This document shows positions 1 to 8,628 of a DNA stretch of 36,106 bases, one piece after another. Under the pieces are notes generated by a model, which was given only the letters and a program-made list of their open reading frames with translations, searched no databases and was not told where the DNA came from. Within the stretch, counting starts at the first letter, position 1, and every line of letters starts with the position of its first letter. The position numbers were made by a program, and so were the translations under genes. Source of the DNA: JAXMAR01 sp046350295 (GTDB lineage: Bacteria > Planctomycetota > Planctomycetia > Gemmatales > Gemmataceae); the NCBI GenBank assembly GCA_046350295.1, contig JAXMAR010000060.1, positions 1-36,106 on the forward strand. The letters are read 5' to 3'.

Positions 1-882
1 CTGTTCTTGCTGGTTCGATTCCTTGCCGATGCCCACGATCGCCGGGTGCGCGAGCGCTTGACGACCCCTGCGGAAGAGCAGTCCGGCGTCCTTGTTCGCC
101 GCATGGAGCAGCAGCGTCAGTTGAACGCCGCGTCGCGCATGGACCGTTCGTTCGACATCATGATTGCCCGCACCGGGCTGGCCGTGACACCGACACAGGC
201 ACTCGGGTTTATCCTGCTCGCGGCCATGGGCCTGGGCGGCTTGTTCTTTGTTGTTCGTGACGAGCCCTGGCTCATCATCCTCGGCTTCGTGGTCGGCGCC
301 GCCGCGGTAATTGGCGTCTACCTGTACCTGCAGGCGCGTTATCGCCGCACGCTCCAGGACCAGCTGCCGGAGACCATCTTTTTGATCTCGAGCTCTCTTC
401 GCGCCGGCCAGAGCCTGCCACAGGCGATCACGTCCGTGTCCGAGCACGGCGCCCAACCCATCGCCAAGGAATTCTCCCGCTGCACCACGCAAATCACGCT
501 GGGTCTTTCCCCGGCCGCGGCTGTCGAGAACATGGCGGAACGGCTGAATCTGCTGGACCTGAACATCCTCGCCTCCACCCTGGCCATGTATCAGAATACG
601 GGCGGCAACCTGCCGCTTCTGCTCGATCGTCTTGGCCAAAGCATCCGCGATCGCAACAATTTCCGCGGCTACCTCCGCAGCGCGACCAGCCTGGGGCGCG
701 TGACCGCCTTCTTCTTCATCGGTTTCGTGCCCGCCATGCTCATCGGCTATGCCCTGTTCCAACCGGAGCACGTTGCCAGCTTTTTTACCAGCGCCACCGG
801 ATGGACCCTTCTGGGCATCGCTTTCGGCCTCCAGTTGATCGGCGGCCTGATCATTTACCGTATCCTGAAAATCGAATTCTGA
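1..882 (+). CDS. tadB: TadB-like inner-membrane protein of a Tad/Flp pilus (5' end cut by window)
   Basis: Inner-membrane platform protein of a type IVc (Tad/Flp) pilus assembly machine; it contains a type II secretion F (T2SSF) domain. The frame is open to the window edge, and its first residues (LFLLVRFL) look like the end of a membrane helix, so the true start lies upstream. Two hydrophobic stretches lie around residues 65-110. The T2SSF core follows, with the family-typical segment LRAGQSLPQAI near residue 135, and two C-terminal membrane helices end in RILKIEF. The next gene begins 12 bases after the stop and encodes the partner TadC, so the two are co-transcribed. The ATPase TadA/CpaF and TadZ/CpaE are not in the window and may lie upstream. 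The family call is confident; TadB rather than TadC rests on gene order. Confidence 0.9.
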   Translation: MFLLVRFLADAHDRRVRERLTTPAEEQSGVLVRRMEQQRQLNAASRMDRSFDIMIARTGLAVTPTQALGFILLAAMGLGGLFFVVRDEPWLIILGFVVGAAAVIGVYLYLQARYRRTLQDQLPETIFLISSSLRAGQSLPQAITSVSEHGAQPIAKEFSRCTTQITLGLSPAAAVENMAERLNLLDLNILASTLAMYQNTGGNLPLLLDRLGQSIRDRNNFRGYLRSATSLGRVTAFFFIGFVPAMLIGYALFQPEHVASFFTSATGWTLLGIAFGLQLIGGLIIYRILKIEF

Positions 883-894
883 GCGGGTGTCATC

Positions 895-1872
895 ATGCTG
901 CCCTTGATCTTCGTGTTTCTTGCCGTCTCCGCGGTCTCGTTCTTGTTATTCCAGTGGTCCGCGTCGCGCGGCCGGCGGGTACAAGAACGCCTTCCCAAGG
1001 ACATGACGGACGCCGAACGGCCCATGGTCTTCGGCCCGTTGACGCCGGCGATCGCGGCGCCGTCTCCCGTCCTGGGTGAAGCCAACCGCGAATCGCTCCA
1101 GCAGGAGTTGCGTGCCGCCGGTTACTACCAGCCGACCGCACTGGTGGAGTATCGCGCGATCCGGGTGGTGCTCATCTTCGCGCCCGTGGTGACTGCGCTG
1201 GTGCTGGCGTTACTCGTTGACCGAACCTACATGACGTCGATCCTGATCGCCGGCGGCGTTCTCGCGATCCTGGGCTACAGCTTGCCGCGTATCTACTTGA
1301 ATTACAGCGGCGCCATGCGCCTCAACGGCATCCGGAGAGGCCTGCCGGTCGCCGTTGACCTGATCACCCTCGGCTTGAGCGCCGGTCAGAACATGCTCGC
1401 CTCGCTGCAGCGTGTGAGCCGGGAGCTGCGCTTCGCATTTCCCGATCTGGCCAACGAGCTGGACATCGTCCTGCGCCAAGCGAGCCTGAATACGTTGCCG
1501 CACGCGTTCGAGCAGTTCGCGGACCGCGTCAACATCCAGGAGGTACGCAGTCTCGCCGTGCTTCTTAGGCAAGTCGAACGTGTCGGCGCCGACATCAGCG
1601 CGGCGCTGCTCGAGTTCTCGGCCAGTCTGCGGACCACCTTGCGTCACCGCGCCGAGGCGCAGGCGAATCGCGCCAGCTTCTGGATGCTCTTTCCCTCGCT
1701 CCTTTGCCTGTGGATTCCCGCGGGCATCATTCTGCTTGGCCCGATCTTCTTCGAGTTCCGGGCCACGCGCGAGAGAAACCGCGATGTCCTCCAGGCGAAC
1801 CCCGACGCCATCCGCAAGGCGACCGATTCGAGCGACACAACGCCAAAGGCCGTGGAAAGCGAAGAGAGATGA
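895..1872 (+). CDS. tadC: TadC-like inner-membrane protein of a Tad/Flp pilus
   Basis: Second T2SSF-domain platform protein (325 residues), the usual partner of TadB in Flp pilus export. An N-terminal membrane helix starts almost at residue 1 (LPLIFVFLAVSAVSFLLF). A helix pair lies around residues 85-140. The T2SSF core carries the motif LGLSAGQNMLASLQRV near residue 160, and a C-terminal membrane helix (FPSLLCLWIPAGIILLGPIF) is followed by a short charged tail. The ATG lies 12 bases after the tadB stop with no strong ribosome binding site, which suggests translational coupling. Its end lies 11 bases from the end of the convergent glycosyltransferase gene, with no clear terminator between them. 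Confidence 0.9.
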   Translation: MLPLIFVFLAVSAVSFLLFQWSASRGRRVQERLPKDMTDAERPMVFGPLTPAIAAPSPVLGEANRESLQQELRAAGYYQPTALVEYRAIRVVLIFAPVVTALVLALLVDRTYMTSILIAGGVLAILGYSLPRIYLNYSGAMRLNGIRRGLPVAVDLITLGLSAGQNMLASLQRVSRELRFAFPDLANELDIVLRQASLNTLPHAFEQFADRVNIQEVRSLAVLLRQVERVGADISAALLEFSASLRTTLRHRAEAQANRASFWMLFPSLLCLWIPAGIILLGPIFFEFRATRERNRDVLQANPDAIRKATDSSDTTPKAVESEER

Positions 1873-1883
1873 GGGCCGAGGCG

Positions 1884-3254
1884 TCAAGGCAAGCCACACG
1901 GCTCCCCTTCGGAATCGGCGTCACCGCGCGGAGCCGGCGCCACGAACCAACGCGCCGCCAGCCAGGCAGTCAGGACTAGGAGCAGGAGGTTTCGCAACCC
2001 TAGAACGGCGGCGGCGCCACTGTCGAACGTGCGCTCCGGACCCAAACCTTGCAGCAACGCATGCCGCACGAGGATCGCTCCGCTGTGCGGATGCCGCGCC
2101 TGCATGAAATTGAACGGAAAGACATAGGTTGTCGCGATTGCCAGGAGCAGGCAGGCGCCGACCAGGATAAGGTAACCGCGCCAGGGCAAAAGCTCGACGC
2201 CTGCGAGCAATAGCAGCGGCACTAGCCACATCAAATACTGCGCCGAAAGCACCTTGGCAAACGCCGCCGTCACAATCAGGGCGAGCAACGCTGGCGTGAA
2301 GGCGCCGCTATCGGCAGAGGATCTTCGAGCGCGAACGACGCTGGTCAGCCCAAGGGCGGCCAGCAAGCCGAGCGTGAGCCAGAGGGAACAGGACGCAACC
2401 GTTTGCGCTCCCGGCGCCGAAATATCCCATGAACCCGGCCCCTGGAACGCCCGCACCGTGAGCCATGGCGATAGCGCCATGAATGCGCTACCGTAAAGCG
2501 ATTCCACTTCGAGCCCACGCTCGGCGTGAAAGCCAAGGAACCACCAGACGCCTTTACCAGACACCATTGTCTGCACGATGAACGGCCCGGCCGCGGCGAG
2601 CAGAAAAGCGCCCGCCACCGCGCAGATCTGACCCGGCGCCAGCCGCCTGAGCAAGGCCAATCCCAAAAAGGGCGCAGCCACGACAGGGATCAGCTTTGCG
2701 GCCACGCCGATCCCGAGTCCTGCGGCGCACGCCAGGAACGGTCCGAGCGGCCGCGCCGCGCTTCCGGCGGCCGCCCATCCCCAAGCCGCGAGCATGAGAG
2801 GCAGCAGGAGGACCATGTCCAGCCGATCGTAAAGCACGGGACCGAGCAGGAAGCCGGCCAGGACGTAGGCCCACGCCGCGGGCGTCAGAAAGGCGCGGCG
2901 GCGCCACCAGACCGCGTGGAGGAAGAGCGCAAAGGCGACCGCGTCGCACAGAAACATTTCGACGCGAAAGAAAAAGCGATACTCCTTCAGGAAGCCCGCC
3001 GTGCCCGGCGCTTCACTCGCGAGCCAGCACGGGGGCAGGGTGGCCCAGAATGAGACCGGAGGATATTCGATGTTGAAATCGGCGTATGGAACCTCGCCTC
3101 CATGGATCGTGCGCGCCGCATAGCCGGCGTAAAGCGGCACGTCGGAAAGCAGCGGCGGTAGCAGAAAAAGAACCAGCAAACGCGTGGCCAGGAAGCCCAC
3201 GCAGGCGAGCAAGAGGCCTTTTTCGCTGGACGACGACTCCATGAGTGACGACAT
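1884..3254 (-). CDS. GT87-like (DUF2029) polytopic membrane glycosyltransferase
   Basis: Integral membrane protein of about 456 residues with at least ten hydrophobic segments. It resembles GT87/DUF2029 mannosyltransferases, which use polyprenyl-phosphate sugars at the outer face of the inner membrane. The first periplasmic loop has the family-like pattern DVPLYAGYA...GGEVPYADFNIEYPP, with an acidic residue before a Tyr and a conserved EYPP. A later YDRLDMVLLLPLM segment is also typical. I chose the ATG at 3254 (MSSLMESSS) because the 24 residues upstream in the open frame look non-coding; an ATG five codons further in is also possible. It is convergent with tadC, and its job is not tied to the pilus by anything in the sequence. 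Sugar and acceptor cannot be read from the sequence. Confidence 0.75.
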   Translation of the reverse strand: MSSLMESSSSEKGLLLACVGFLATRLLVLFLLPPLLSDVPLYAGYAARTIHGGEVPYADFNIEYPPVSFWATLPPCWLASEAPGTAGFLKEYRFFFRVEMFLCDAVAFALFLHAVWWRRRAFLTPAAWAYVLAGFLLGPVLYDRLDMVLLLPLMLAAWGWAAAGSAARPLGPFLACAAGLGIGVAAKLIPVVAAPFLGLALLRRLAPGQICAVAGAFLLAAAGPFIVQTMVSGKGVWWFLGFHAERGLEVESLYGSAFMALSPWLTVRAFQGPGSWDISAPGAQTVASCSLWLTLGLLAALGLTSVVRARRSSADSGAFTPALLALIVTAAFAKVLSAQYLMWLVPLLLLAGVELLPWRGYLILVGACLLLAIATTYVFPFNFMQARHPHSGAILVRHALLQGLGPERTFDSGAAAVLGLRNLLLLVLTAWLAARWFVAPAPRGDADSEGEPCGLP

Positions 3255-3373
3255 AGGTGGGGCGTTCCAATGTGGACCGGGCAGGCTCGTTCTTCCTAAT
3301 TTATCACAGCCGCGCTTCCCGGTCACGCACGCCGTTGCGCCTGGTTATGCCGAGAAAAACGATTGTGCCGAGT

Positions 3374-3402
3374 TTGACACCATCCCTAGCGTGACCTAGG
3401 TT
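3374..3402 (+). promoter_or_regulatory. Candidate sigma70-type promoter upstream of the Flp pilin
   Basis: TTGACA (3374-3379), a 17-base spacer and TAGGTT (3397-3402). The -35 box is perfect and the -10 box matches three of six bases. It would give a leader of about 220 bases before the pilin ATG. The gap between the glycosyltransferase and the pilin (3255-3627) holds no gene I can support. Confidence 0.35.
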
Positions 3403-3627
3403 TGCGGTGAGGTGAGTCCGGCTTCTTCCTGAAACGGTCGACCCGTTTCCCCCCTCGAGCAAGCCTCCCGTTCACTCAACTCCTGACCAAAACGCGGACG
3501 GATACCCCCATCCCTCCACGTGCGGTGTTCACCCCCCATTTGCACGAAGTGATTGACAGCTCCTCCTGTTGTAGCCGGGCAAGCTTCCGGCTGCGCGGAA
3601 GCTGCGCAATCTCGGAAAGGAGATGCC

Positions 3628-3892
3628 ATGACTCGCATTCTGAAGACCTTCTGGGCCGACGACACGGGCGCCATCATCGCCAGCGAATACATGATGGTCG
3701 GCTCCCTGGTGGTTCTGGGCAGCGCCCGGCGGGCTCGCGGCGATGCGCGACTCGATGACAGAGGAGATGAAGGAATACGGCCATTCCGTCCGCGAGGTGC
3801 GCCAAAGCTATTCCCCACTCAAGAAACACGCGGTTGCCGACCAAGCGCCGATCGGCTCACCGACCTTCCAACCGGCGACCGTTCTGCCATAG
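3628..3892 (+). pseudogene. flp: Planctomycete Flp-type pilin with a one-base frameshift
   Basis: Small pilin-like protein, about 88 residues when the frame is restored. It starts at ATG 3628 behind a strong ribosome binding site (AAAGGAG, 6 bases upstream). The N-terminus has a short basic leader (MTRILKTFWADDTG), then AIIASEYMMVGSLVVLG, a hydrophobic helix with the Glu-Tyr typical of Flp pilins. The original frame then turns into Arg-rich nonsense. Removing one C from the CCC at 3725-3727 restores GLAAMRDSMTEEMKEYG and a tail ending QPATVLP at the TAG at 3890-3892. The Glu is at +6 after the Gly rather than the usual +5, unless cleavage is after the Ala. The gene lies upstream of the secretin and so fits as the pilus subunit. 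A sequencing error in the C run is as likely as real loss. Confidence 0.8.
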
Positions 3893-3903
3893 AATCCCCA
3901 GCT

Positions 3904-3937
3904 GGGCTGACGCGGCCTGGTAATTCCGCGTCAGCCC
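3904..3937 (+). terminator. Hairpin terminator after the pilin gene
   Basis: A perfect 12-bp stem (GGGCTGACGCGG at 3904-3915 and its complement at 3926-3937) with a 10-base loop, followed by GTTTCTC. It begins 11 bases after the restored pilin stop. The T tract is weak, but position and stem length fit a terminator or an mRNA-stabilising structure that lets the pilin be expressed above the secretin. Confidence 0.65.
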
Positions 3938-4058
3938 GTTTCTCAATACATCACCTCCCAGATTGCCGGCATTCTCCGCTCTCGCCCCGCGCCGTCCGCC
4001 GACGCCGCGCGTCTCCCCCCTAACCTCTCCATCCCGCAAGAAACCAGTCCAGAAATAG

Positions 4059-4178
4059 GTTCCTGCGGAGCTTTGCAACGCAAAAGGGGACCGTCCCTTT
4101 CGACCCTGGCAAAAGAGCCGGTTTTTCGCTCGAGCCAAAGGGACAGTTCGCTTTTGCGTTGCAAAACCGTTCCTGCGG
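4059..4178. repeat. Long imperfect palindrome flanked by 10-bp direct repeats (MITE/REP-like)
   Basis: The left arm (about 4071-4101) contains TTTGCAACGCAAAAG and GTCCCTTT. The right arm (about 4135-4166) contains the complements AAAGGGAC and CTTTTGCGTTGCAAA. The arms pair over roughly 30 bases with a few mismatches, with a loop of about 35 bases. Outside the arms the same ten bases, GTTCCTGCGG, occur as a direct repeat at 4059-4068 and 4169-4178, as expected of a target-site duplication. The element sits in the 439-base gap between pilin and secretin (3893-4331). Apart from the hairpin at 3904 I see nothing else in that gap. Confidence 0.6.
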
Positions 4179-4331
4179 TCACATCTTGAAGTCTTTTTCT
4201 CGCTCGGAAAAGAAAAAACAGAATTCAGCCCCAAGTCCGAAAAACCCGATATAACCGGCACAAACCGAACATCCCGCACGGACCACGGAAGCGGCTCTCG
4301 CCATGGCCGCTCTCATGGAGACGCCCCGGCT

Positions 4332-6440
4332 ATGAAAAACCCTCAGCACACGCGAGAAGTCGTTCGCGCTCAGGCGTACCCGCGACGCAACCGCCGTGGT
4401 AAAGCCCGTTGGCTCGCGGCTGCGTTAGCGCTCGGCCTCTTCGCCATGCCCGTGGTCGCCCAGGACTTGCCTTCGCTGAAGAAGGACACGTCGCCATCGC
4501 CGATCCTTCCCGCGAAGGTGCCGTTGTATACCGGCTCGGGCATCACGCCCGGCTTCACCGGCGTCGCCCCGCCCGGCGCCGCTGCCCCCGGCGCCACCGG
4601 CATCAAGCCGGCCGTCGCCGCCCAAGAGGAGAAGATGCCGATGAAGGTGCCGGCGCCGGAAGTGGAAGGCCCGCCTCCGAAGGAGTTCATGCCTTTCGGT
4701 CCCAAGCGGCCGCGCTTGCCGCGTTTGCCCGGCGTGCCCGGTCCGCTGGGCTCAACGCCGATCCCCAGCAAGGAGGAGTTGAAGGACTTCGGCCGCTACG
4801 TCGAGAAATTCATCGACCCGCGCAACACGCTGGACCTGGTGGTCAACCGGCCCCGGCTCATGGTGCTCAAAGAGGCGCCCAAGCGCGTGCAGATGGCGGA
4901 CGAAAGCGTCGCCAATTACAACCTCATCACGCCGCGCGAAATCACCATCCTGGGCCGCCAGGTCGGCACGACGGTGATGAACATGTGGTTCACCGATCCG
5001 GATGACAAGAAGGACAAGGTGCTCAGCTATCTCGTGCGCGTCATCCCCGACCCCGAGGCGAAAGAGCGTCTCGATCGGATTTACGACGCCCTCGCGGCGG
5101 AAATCAACCGCCTCTTCCCCAACAGCGTCATCCACCTGAAGCTCGTGGGCGACAAGCTGATCGTCACCGGCGAGGTCCACGACATCTTCGAAGGCACGCA
5201 TATCCTGCGTATCATCCGCGCCAATGCGCCGCCCACCGACCAGACCAGGATCCCGGTGGACAACGTGCAGCTCATCGTCCGTCCCGACGACATCAACGCT
5301 CCGGGCGGCTTGCCGGGTCTGGAAAACTTCCTCATCGCCGGCGGTCCCAACGTCGTCAATCTCCTCCGTGTGCCCGGCGAGCAGCAGGTCATGCTGAAGG
5401 TGACCGTCGCGGAAGTCAATCGCGCCGCGGCACGCAGCATCGGCCTCAACTTCTCGATCACCAACAACCAGGGCATCACCGTTTTCCAGAACAACACCGG
5501 TCAGATCGCCGCCGGCCCGATCGCCAACGCGCTGGGTGGCGTCACCGCCAACCTGCCGGTCCTCATCGACAACGGCCAGATCAGTCTGGCGATCCACGCG
5601 CTCAAGGAGCTGCACTACGCTCGCACGCTCGCCGAGCCTAACCTGGTGGCGTTGAACGGCCAGACCGCGACCTTCCAGTCGGGCGGCCAGTTCCCGGTCC
5701 CGGTCGTCACGGGCGCCACCGCCACGGGCTTGCAGGGCGTTCAGTTCGTACCATTCGGGGTACAGTTGCAGTTCACGCCGTTCATCACCGACCGCGATCG
5801 CGTGCGGCTGACCGTCTCCGCCAACGTCAGCACGCGCAACATCGGTACCGGCGCCACCTTCCAGGGGACCAACGTCCCCGGCCTGGATACGCGCAACTTC
5901 ACGTCGGTCGTGGAGCTGCGTGAGGGCCAGACCCTCGCCGTCGCCGGCCTCCTCCAGACCAACATGGGTGGCGATTCATTCCGCGTCCCGTTCATCGGCG
6001 ATCTGCCCTTCCTCGGCCAGCTGACAGGTTCCACGAAGGTCTCCGCCGGCGAACAGGAACTGGTCATCTTGGTCACGCCCGAGCTGGTGCACCCGATGGA
6101 AAGGCACGAGGTGCCGCCGCTGCCCGGCTCCGATCTCTTCGAACCGAGCGATTTGGAGTTCTACGTGGTGGGCCGGATGGAAGGCCGCCGCCGTTACGAT
6201 TACCGCAGTCCGGCCATGACCGACCTGGCCCGCATGCGTCGCTTCTACCGCTGCGAGCAGATCTATATCTTCGGCCCGCACGGCCACTCCATGGACGTGC
6301 CCCTGCCGGACGGTCCGATCGGCGGCGGCTTCAGCTCGTCCGAGGAGCCCGAGACCGGCCCGACGCCTCTGCGCAGCAGCCTCGCTCCCGGCAGCCTGCC
6401 GGCCACGAGCCCTCGCTCCGGCGGTTTCAGCTCCAGGTGA
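4332..6440 (+). CDS. rcpA: RcpA/CpaC-type secretin of the Tad/Flp pilus
   Basis: Outer-membrane channel-forming secretin through which the Flp pilus leaves the cell; 702 residues. A basic N-terminus is followed by a signal peptide (ARWLAAALALGLFAMPVVAQ, about residues 25-44). Next comes a Pro/Gly-rich linker to about residue 150, then a pilus-assembly N-terminal domain (VVNRPRLMVLKEAPKRVQMA) and a BON-like segment (LKLVGDKLIVTGEVHDIFEG) near residues 275-295. The secretin domain runs from about residue 355 to 595, with the closing signature VPFIGDLPFLGQL and ELVILVTPELVHPM. A C-terminal extension of about 110 residues, Arg/Tyr-rich then Ser/Pro-rich, is longer than in many proteobacterial RcpA proteins. 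The ATG is preceded by GGAG about 11 bases upstream. Two lipoprotein genes follow on the same strand. Confidence 0.92.
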   Translation: MKNPQHTREVVRAQAYPRRNRRGKARWLAAALALGLFAMPVVAQDLPSLKKDTSPSPILPAKVPLYTGSGITPGFTGVAPPGAAAPGATGIKPAVAAQEEKMPMKVPAPEVEGPPPKEFMPFGPKRPRLPRLPGVPGPLGSTPIPSKEELKDFGRYVEKFIDPRNTLDLVVNRPRLMVLKEAPKRVQMADESVANYNLITPREITILGRQVGTTVMNMWFTDPDDKKDKVLSYLVRVIPDPEAKERLDRIYDALAAEINRLFPNSVIHLKLVGDKLIVTGEVHDIFEGTHILRIIRANAPPTDQTRIPVDNVQLIVRPDDINAPGGLPGLENFLIAGGPNVVNLLRVPGEQQVMLKVTVAEVNRAAARSIGLNFSITNNQGITVFQNNTGQIAAGPIANALGGVTANLPVLIDNGQISLAIHALKELHYARTLAEPNLVALNGQTATFQSGGQFPVPVVTGATATGLQGVQFVPFGVQLQFTPFITDRDRVRLTVSANVSTRNIGTGATFQGTNVPGLDTRNFTSVVELREGQTLAVAGLLQTNMGGDSFRVPFIGDLPFLGQLTGSTKVSAGEQELVILVTPELVHPMERHEVPPLPGSDLFEPSDLEFYVVGRMEGRRRYDYRSPAMTDLARMRRFYRCEQIYIFGPHGHSMDVPLPDGPIGGGFSSSEEPETGPTPLRSSLAPGSLPATSPRSGGFSSR

Positions 6441-6516
6441 CGCCGACTGCGACCAGGCGCCAACAAACTACACCTGCAAACTCATCACCCTCCCTCGCGC
6501 TCACTGAGGTCTAGCG

Positions 6517-7152
6517 ATGAAACGGCACTTGCTTTTCGACCTGCGGCGGCGGCTTCAGCTCTGGCTGCGCCGCTTCGGCCTGGCCCTTCCGATCGCCCTG
6601 CTGGGCGGCTGCCGTCTCTTCGATGGCAGCTACCTCGAGCGCGGCCCCACCTGCGTCAACCGGTGCGCCGACATCACCGCCGGCGCCATGCCCGATCCGA
6701 CGGGGGCCCATGTCGCTCGCTTCATCAAGGTTCAGGCGGAAAAAGCTGAACAGGACGACTTCACGATTCATCGCGATGAGTGGTTTCAGGGCGGCAAGGT
6801 TCTTGGGCCCTACGGCCGATACCACATCGAGCTGATCGCGCGCAAGTGGGGTGACAATCCCTTCCCGGTCATCATCGCCACCTCGGAAATCCCCGAACTC
6901 GACGCGGCGCGGCGCCATTTCGTCGTCGACATGCTCGCACGCAAGGGCATCGACGCGGATCCGCGCGTCATCCTCGGCTTCCCGGCCGCCGAAGGTCTTT
7001 ACGGCGAAGCGATGGAGCCGGCCTACGTTCAGATGCTCCGCGGCACCCAGTTCGGGGCATTCGGCAACGCCTACCAGGGCTTTGGCGGTGGCTTTGGCCA
7101 GGGTGCGGGCCTGGGCGGCTTCGGCGGCTTCGGCGGCTTCTTCGGCCGCTGA
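6517..7152 (+). CDS. Lipoprotein of the Tad locus, possible CpaD counterpart
   Basis: A 211-residue protein with a lipoprotein signal peptide: a basic start, a hydrophobic run and the lipobox LLGGC (Cys at residue 29). The mature part has two more Cys (CVNRC), a compact mixed region (YGRYHIELIARKWGDNPFPV, then EIPELDAARRHFVVDMLARKGI), and ends in a low-complexity Gly/Phe tail (GGFGGFGGFFGR). I do not recognise a named domain. It sits 76 bases after the secretin and before a TadD-like TPR lipoprotein. Tad loci of proteobacteria often carry a CpaD-type lipoprotein next to the secretin, so that role is inferred from position only. GAGG lies about 9 bases before the ATG. Confidence 0.75.
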   Translation: MKRHLLFDLRRRLQLWLRRFGLALPIALLGGCRLFDGSYLERGPTCVNRCADITAGAMPDPTGAHVARFIKVQAEKAEQDDFTIHRDEWFQGGKVLGPYGRYHIELIARKWGDNPFPVIIATSEIPELDAARRHFVVDMLARKGIDADPRVILGFPAAEGLYGEAMEPAYVQMLRGTQFGAFGNAYQGFGGGFGQGAGLGGFGGFGGFFGR

Positions 7153-7246
7153 TGCGGCGCCCAGGGGCGGCCCGACAGGGCTCGGCTGCCGACTTCGGAA
7201 ACGGCTAGGCGCGAAAGAAACAGACGGCGACCTAAAGGAGCACAAG

Positions 7247-8560
7247 ATGAGTGCGCGAATCCTTGCCTGGGGTGGACTGTGCGGCGTCCTGGTTGCTCTC
7301 GGCGGCTGCTACAGCGTGGGCGGCAAGACCAATCGGCCGTTCGAGACCGAGGACGTCAGGACGGCGACCGCGCGTACCCCCGCGCCGGATCTCTCTTCCG
7401 AAGACTCCGTGCGTGTATGCCTGGTCACGGCTGAAAAGTTGCAGAAGAGCGGACAGCTGCGCGAGGCCATCCTGCTCCTGGAGAAGGCACGGCAGGAGAA
7501 CCCGCGCTTGGCCGTGGCCCACCGCCTCGGCATCCTGTACGACCTCCAGGGAAACTTCACCAAGTCGCAGATCGAGTACAAGCTCGCCCTGGACGCGAAA
7601 CCAAACGACGCCAGTCTCCTCAACGACATCGGCTACAGCTTCTATTGCCGGGGCATGCTTGACGACGCCGAGTCCCATCTGCGCAAGGCCCTCGCTCTTC
7701 AGCCGAAGCTGCCGCGTGGCTGGGTGAATCTCGGCATGGTGCTGGCGCAGCGCGGCCAGTACCCCGAGAGCATCGCGGCCTTCACCAAGGCGGTCAGTCC
7801 GGCTCAAGCCCAGTGCAACCTGGCCTTCATCCTGACCGCGCAGGGTAAGCAGCGCGAGGCTCGCGCCGCGTACCAGGAGGCGCTCGCCCTCGAACCCGGT
7901 CTCAGCGTCGCGCGCCGCGCCCTCGACAAGCTGGACGGCGTCGGCGCGATTGCCCGCTCGGACACGGCGGCCAGCCCTGCGCGGGCGCCAAGCCGAAGCG
8001 GCGTTCGCTCGAGCGCCGACGAGACCCCGTGGAACCCCGTGGCGAGCGTGTCGGACCTGGCCGAAACGGACTCCGCCGCGGCTCCCGCGAGTGTCGCGAC
8101 CCGGGCCGAGCCCGCCCTGCCGGCCCCGGTGGCGCGGACCACGATTGAAACGGCTCGCCCCGCGTCGCCGCGGTCTCCGGTCGTGGTCCTGCCGACGCCC
8201 GCAACCGCCGCGGCGCCGACGCCATCGCGCACTGAGGCGCCGCCGCCCCCTGCCACCGTGTTCGTCCCGCCCCCGGTCAAGGCGCCGGCGCCGACCCTCG
8301 TCGAAAAGACAGGCGCCACGACCGGCGCGAAGACGACGGGCGCGCTTCCGGCCAAACGCGTTGATCCGATTGTCCTGCCGAGTCGAGAAGCGGCGCCGCT
8401 TGCCGCCAACCCGGCCGTCGCCGCGCCCGGCGCCTCGACGCCGGCGTCACGGATGCCCGCCGGCACAGCCACGCCGCCGCGCCTGCCCGACGAGGCGACC
8501 TTCGGCTACGTCGTGTTCGACGACGAGCCGGCCCCGTCGACGCCAAGATCCGGGCGCTGA
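7247..8560 (+). CDS. tadD: TadD-like TPR lipoprotein with long Pro/Ala-rich tail
   Basis: 437-residue lipoprotein: signal peptide with lipobox ALGGC (Cys at about residue 22), then four to five tetratricopeptide repeats from about residue 60 to 220 (for example NDIGYSFYCRGMLDDAESHL and GWVNLGMVLAQRGQYPESIA). A tail of more than 200 residues, very rich in Pro, Ala, Thr and Ser, ends in FGYVVFDDEPAPSTPRSGR. TPR lipoproteins called TadD help assemble the secretin in Tad systems, and the position after rcpA fits that. The ATG at 7247 has AAAGGAG 7 bases upstream; the open frame extends further up but overlaps the previous gene. The tail may span periplasm or peptidoglycan, which is inference. A hairpin follows at 8629. 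Confidence 0.82.
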   Translation: MSARILAWGGLCGVLVALGGCYSVGGKTNRPFETEDVRTATARTPAPDLSSEDSVRVCLVTAEKLQKSGQLREAILLLEKARQENPRLAVAHRLGILYDLQGNFTKSQIEYKLALDAKPNDASLLNDIGYSFYCRGMLDDAESHLRKALALQPKLPRGWVNLGMVLAQRGQYPESIAAFTKAVSPAQAQCNLAFILTAQGKQREARAAYQEALALEPGLSVARRALDKLDGVGAIARSDTAASPARAPSRSGVRSSADETPWNPVASVSDLAETDSAAAPASVATRAEPALPAPVARTTIETARPASPRSPVVVLPTPATAAAPTPSRTEAPPPPATVFVPPPVKAPAPTLVEKTGATTGAKTTGALPAKRVDPIVLPSREAAPLAANPAVAAPGASTPASRMPAGTATPPRLPDEATFGYVVFDDEPAPSTPRSGR

Positions 8561-8628
8561 TGAAAGCGCACGAGCGACACAGCCACCGGGACGAGCCGCC
8601 GGGGGAATGCAAACGAGGCGCATAGAAA

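Noticed and set aside
3715..3745. Programmed ribosomal frameshift in the pilin
   Set aside because: The C run and following CGG codons do not form a known slippery heptamer, and no stop codon forces a pause at the site; an indel is simpler.
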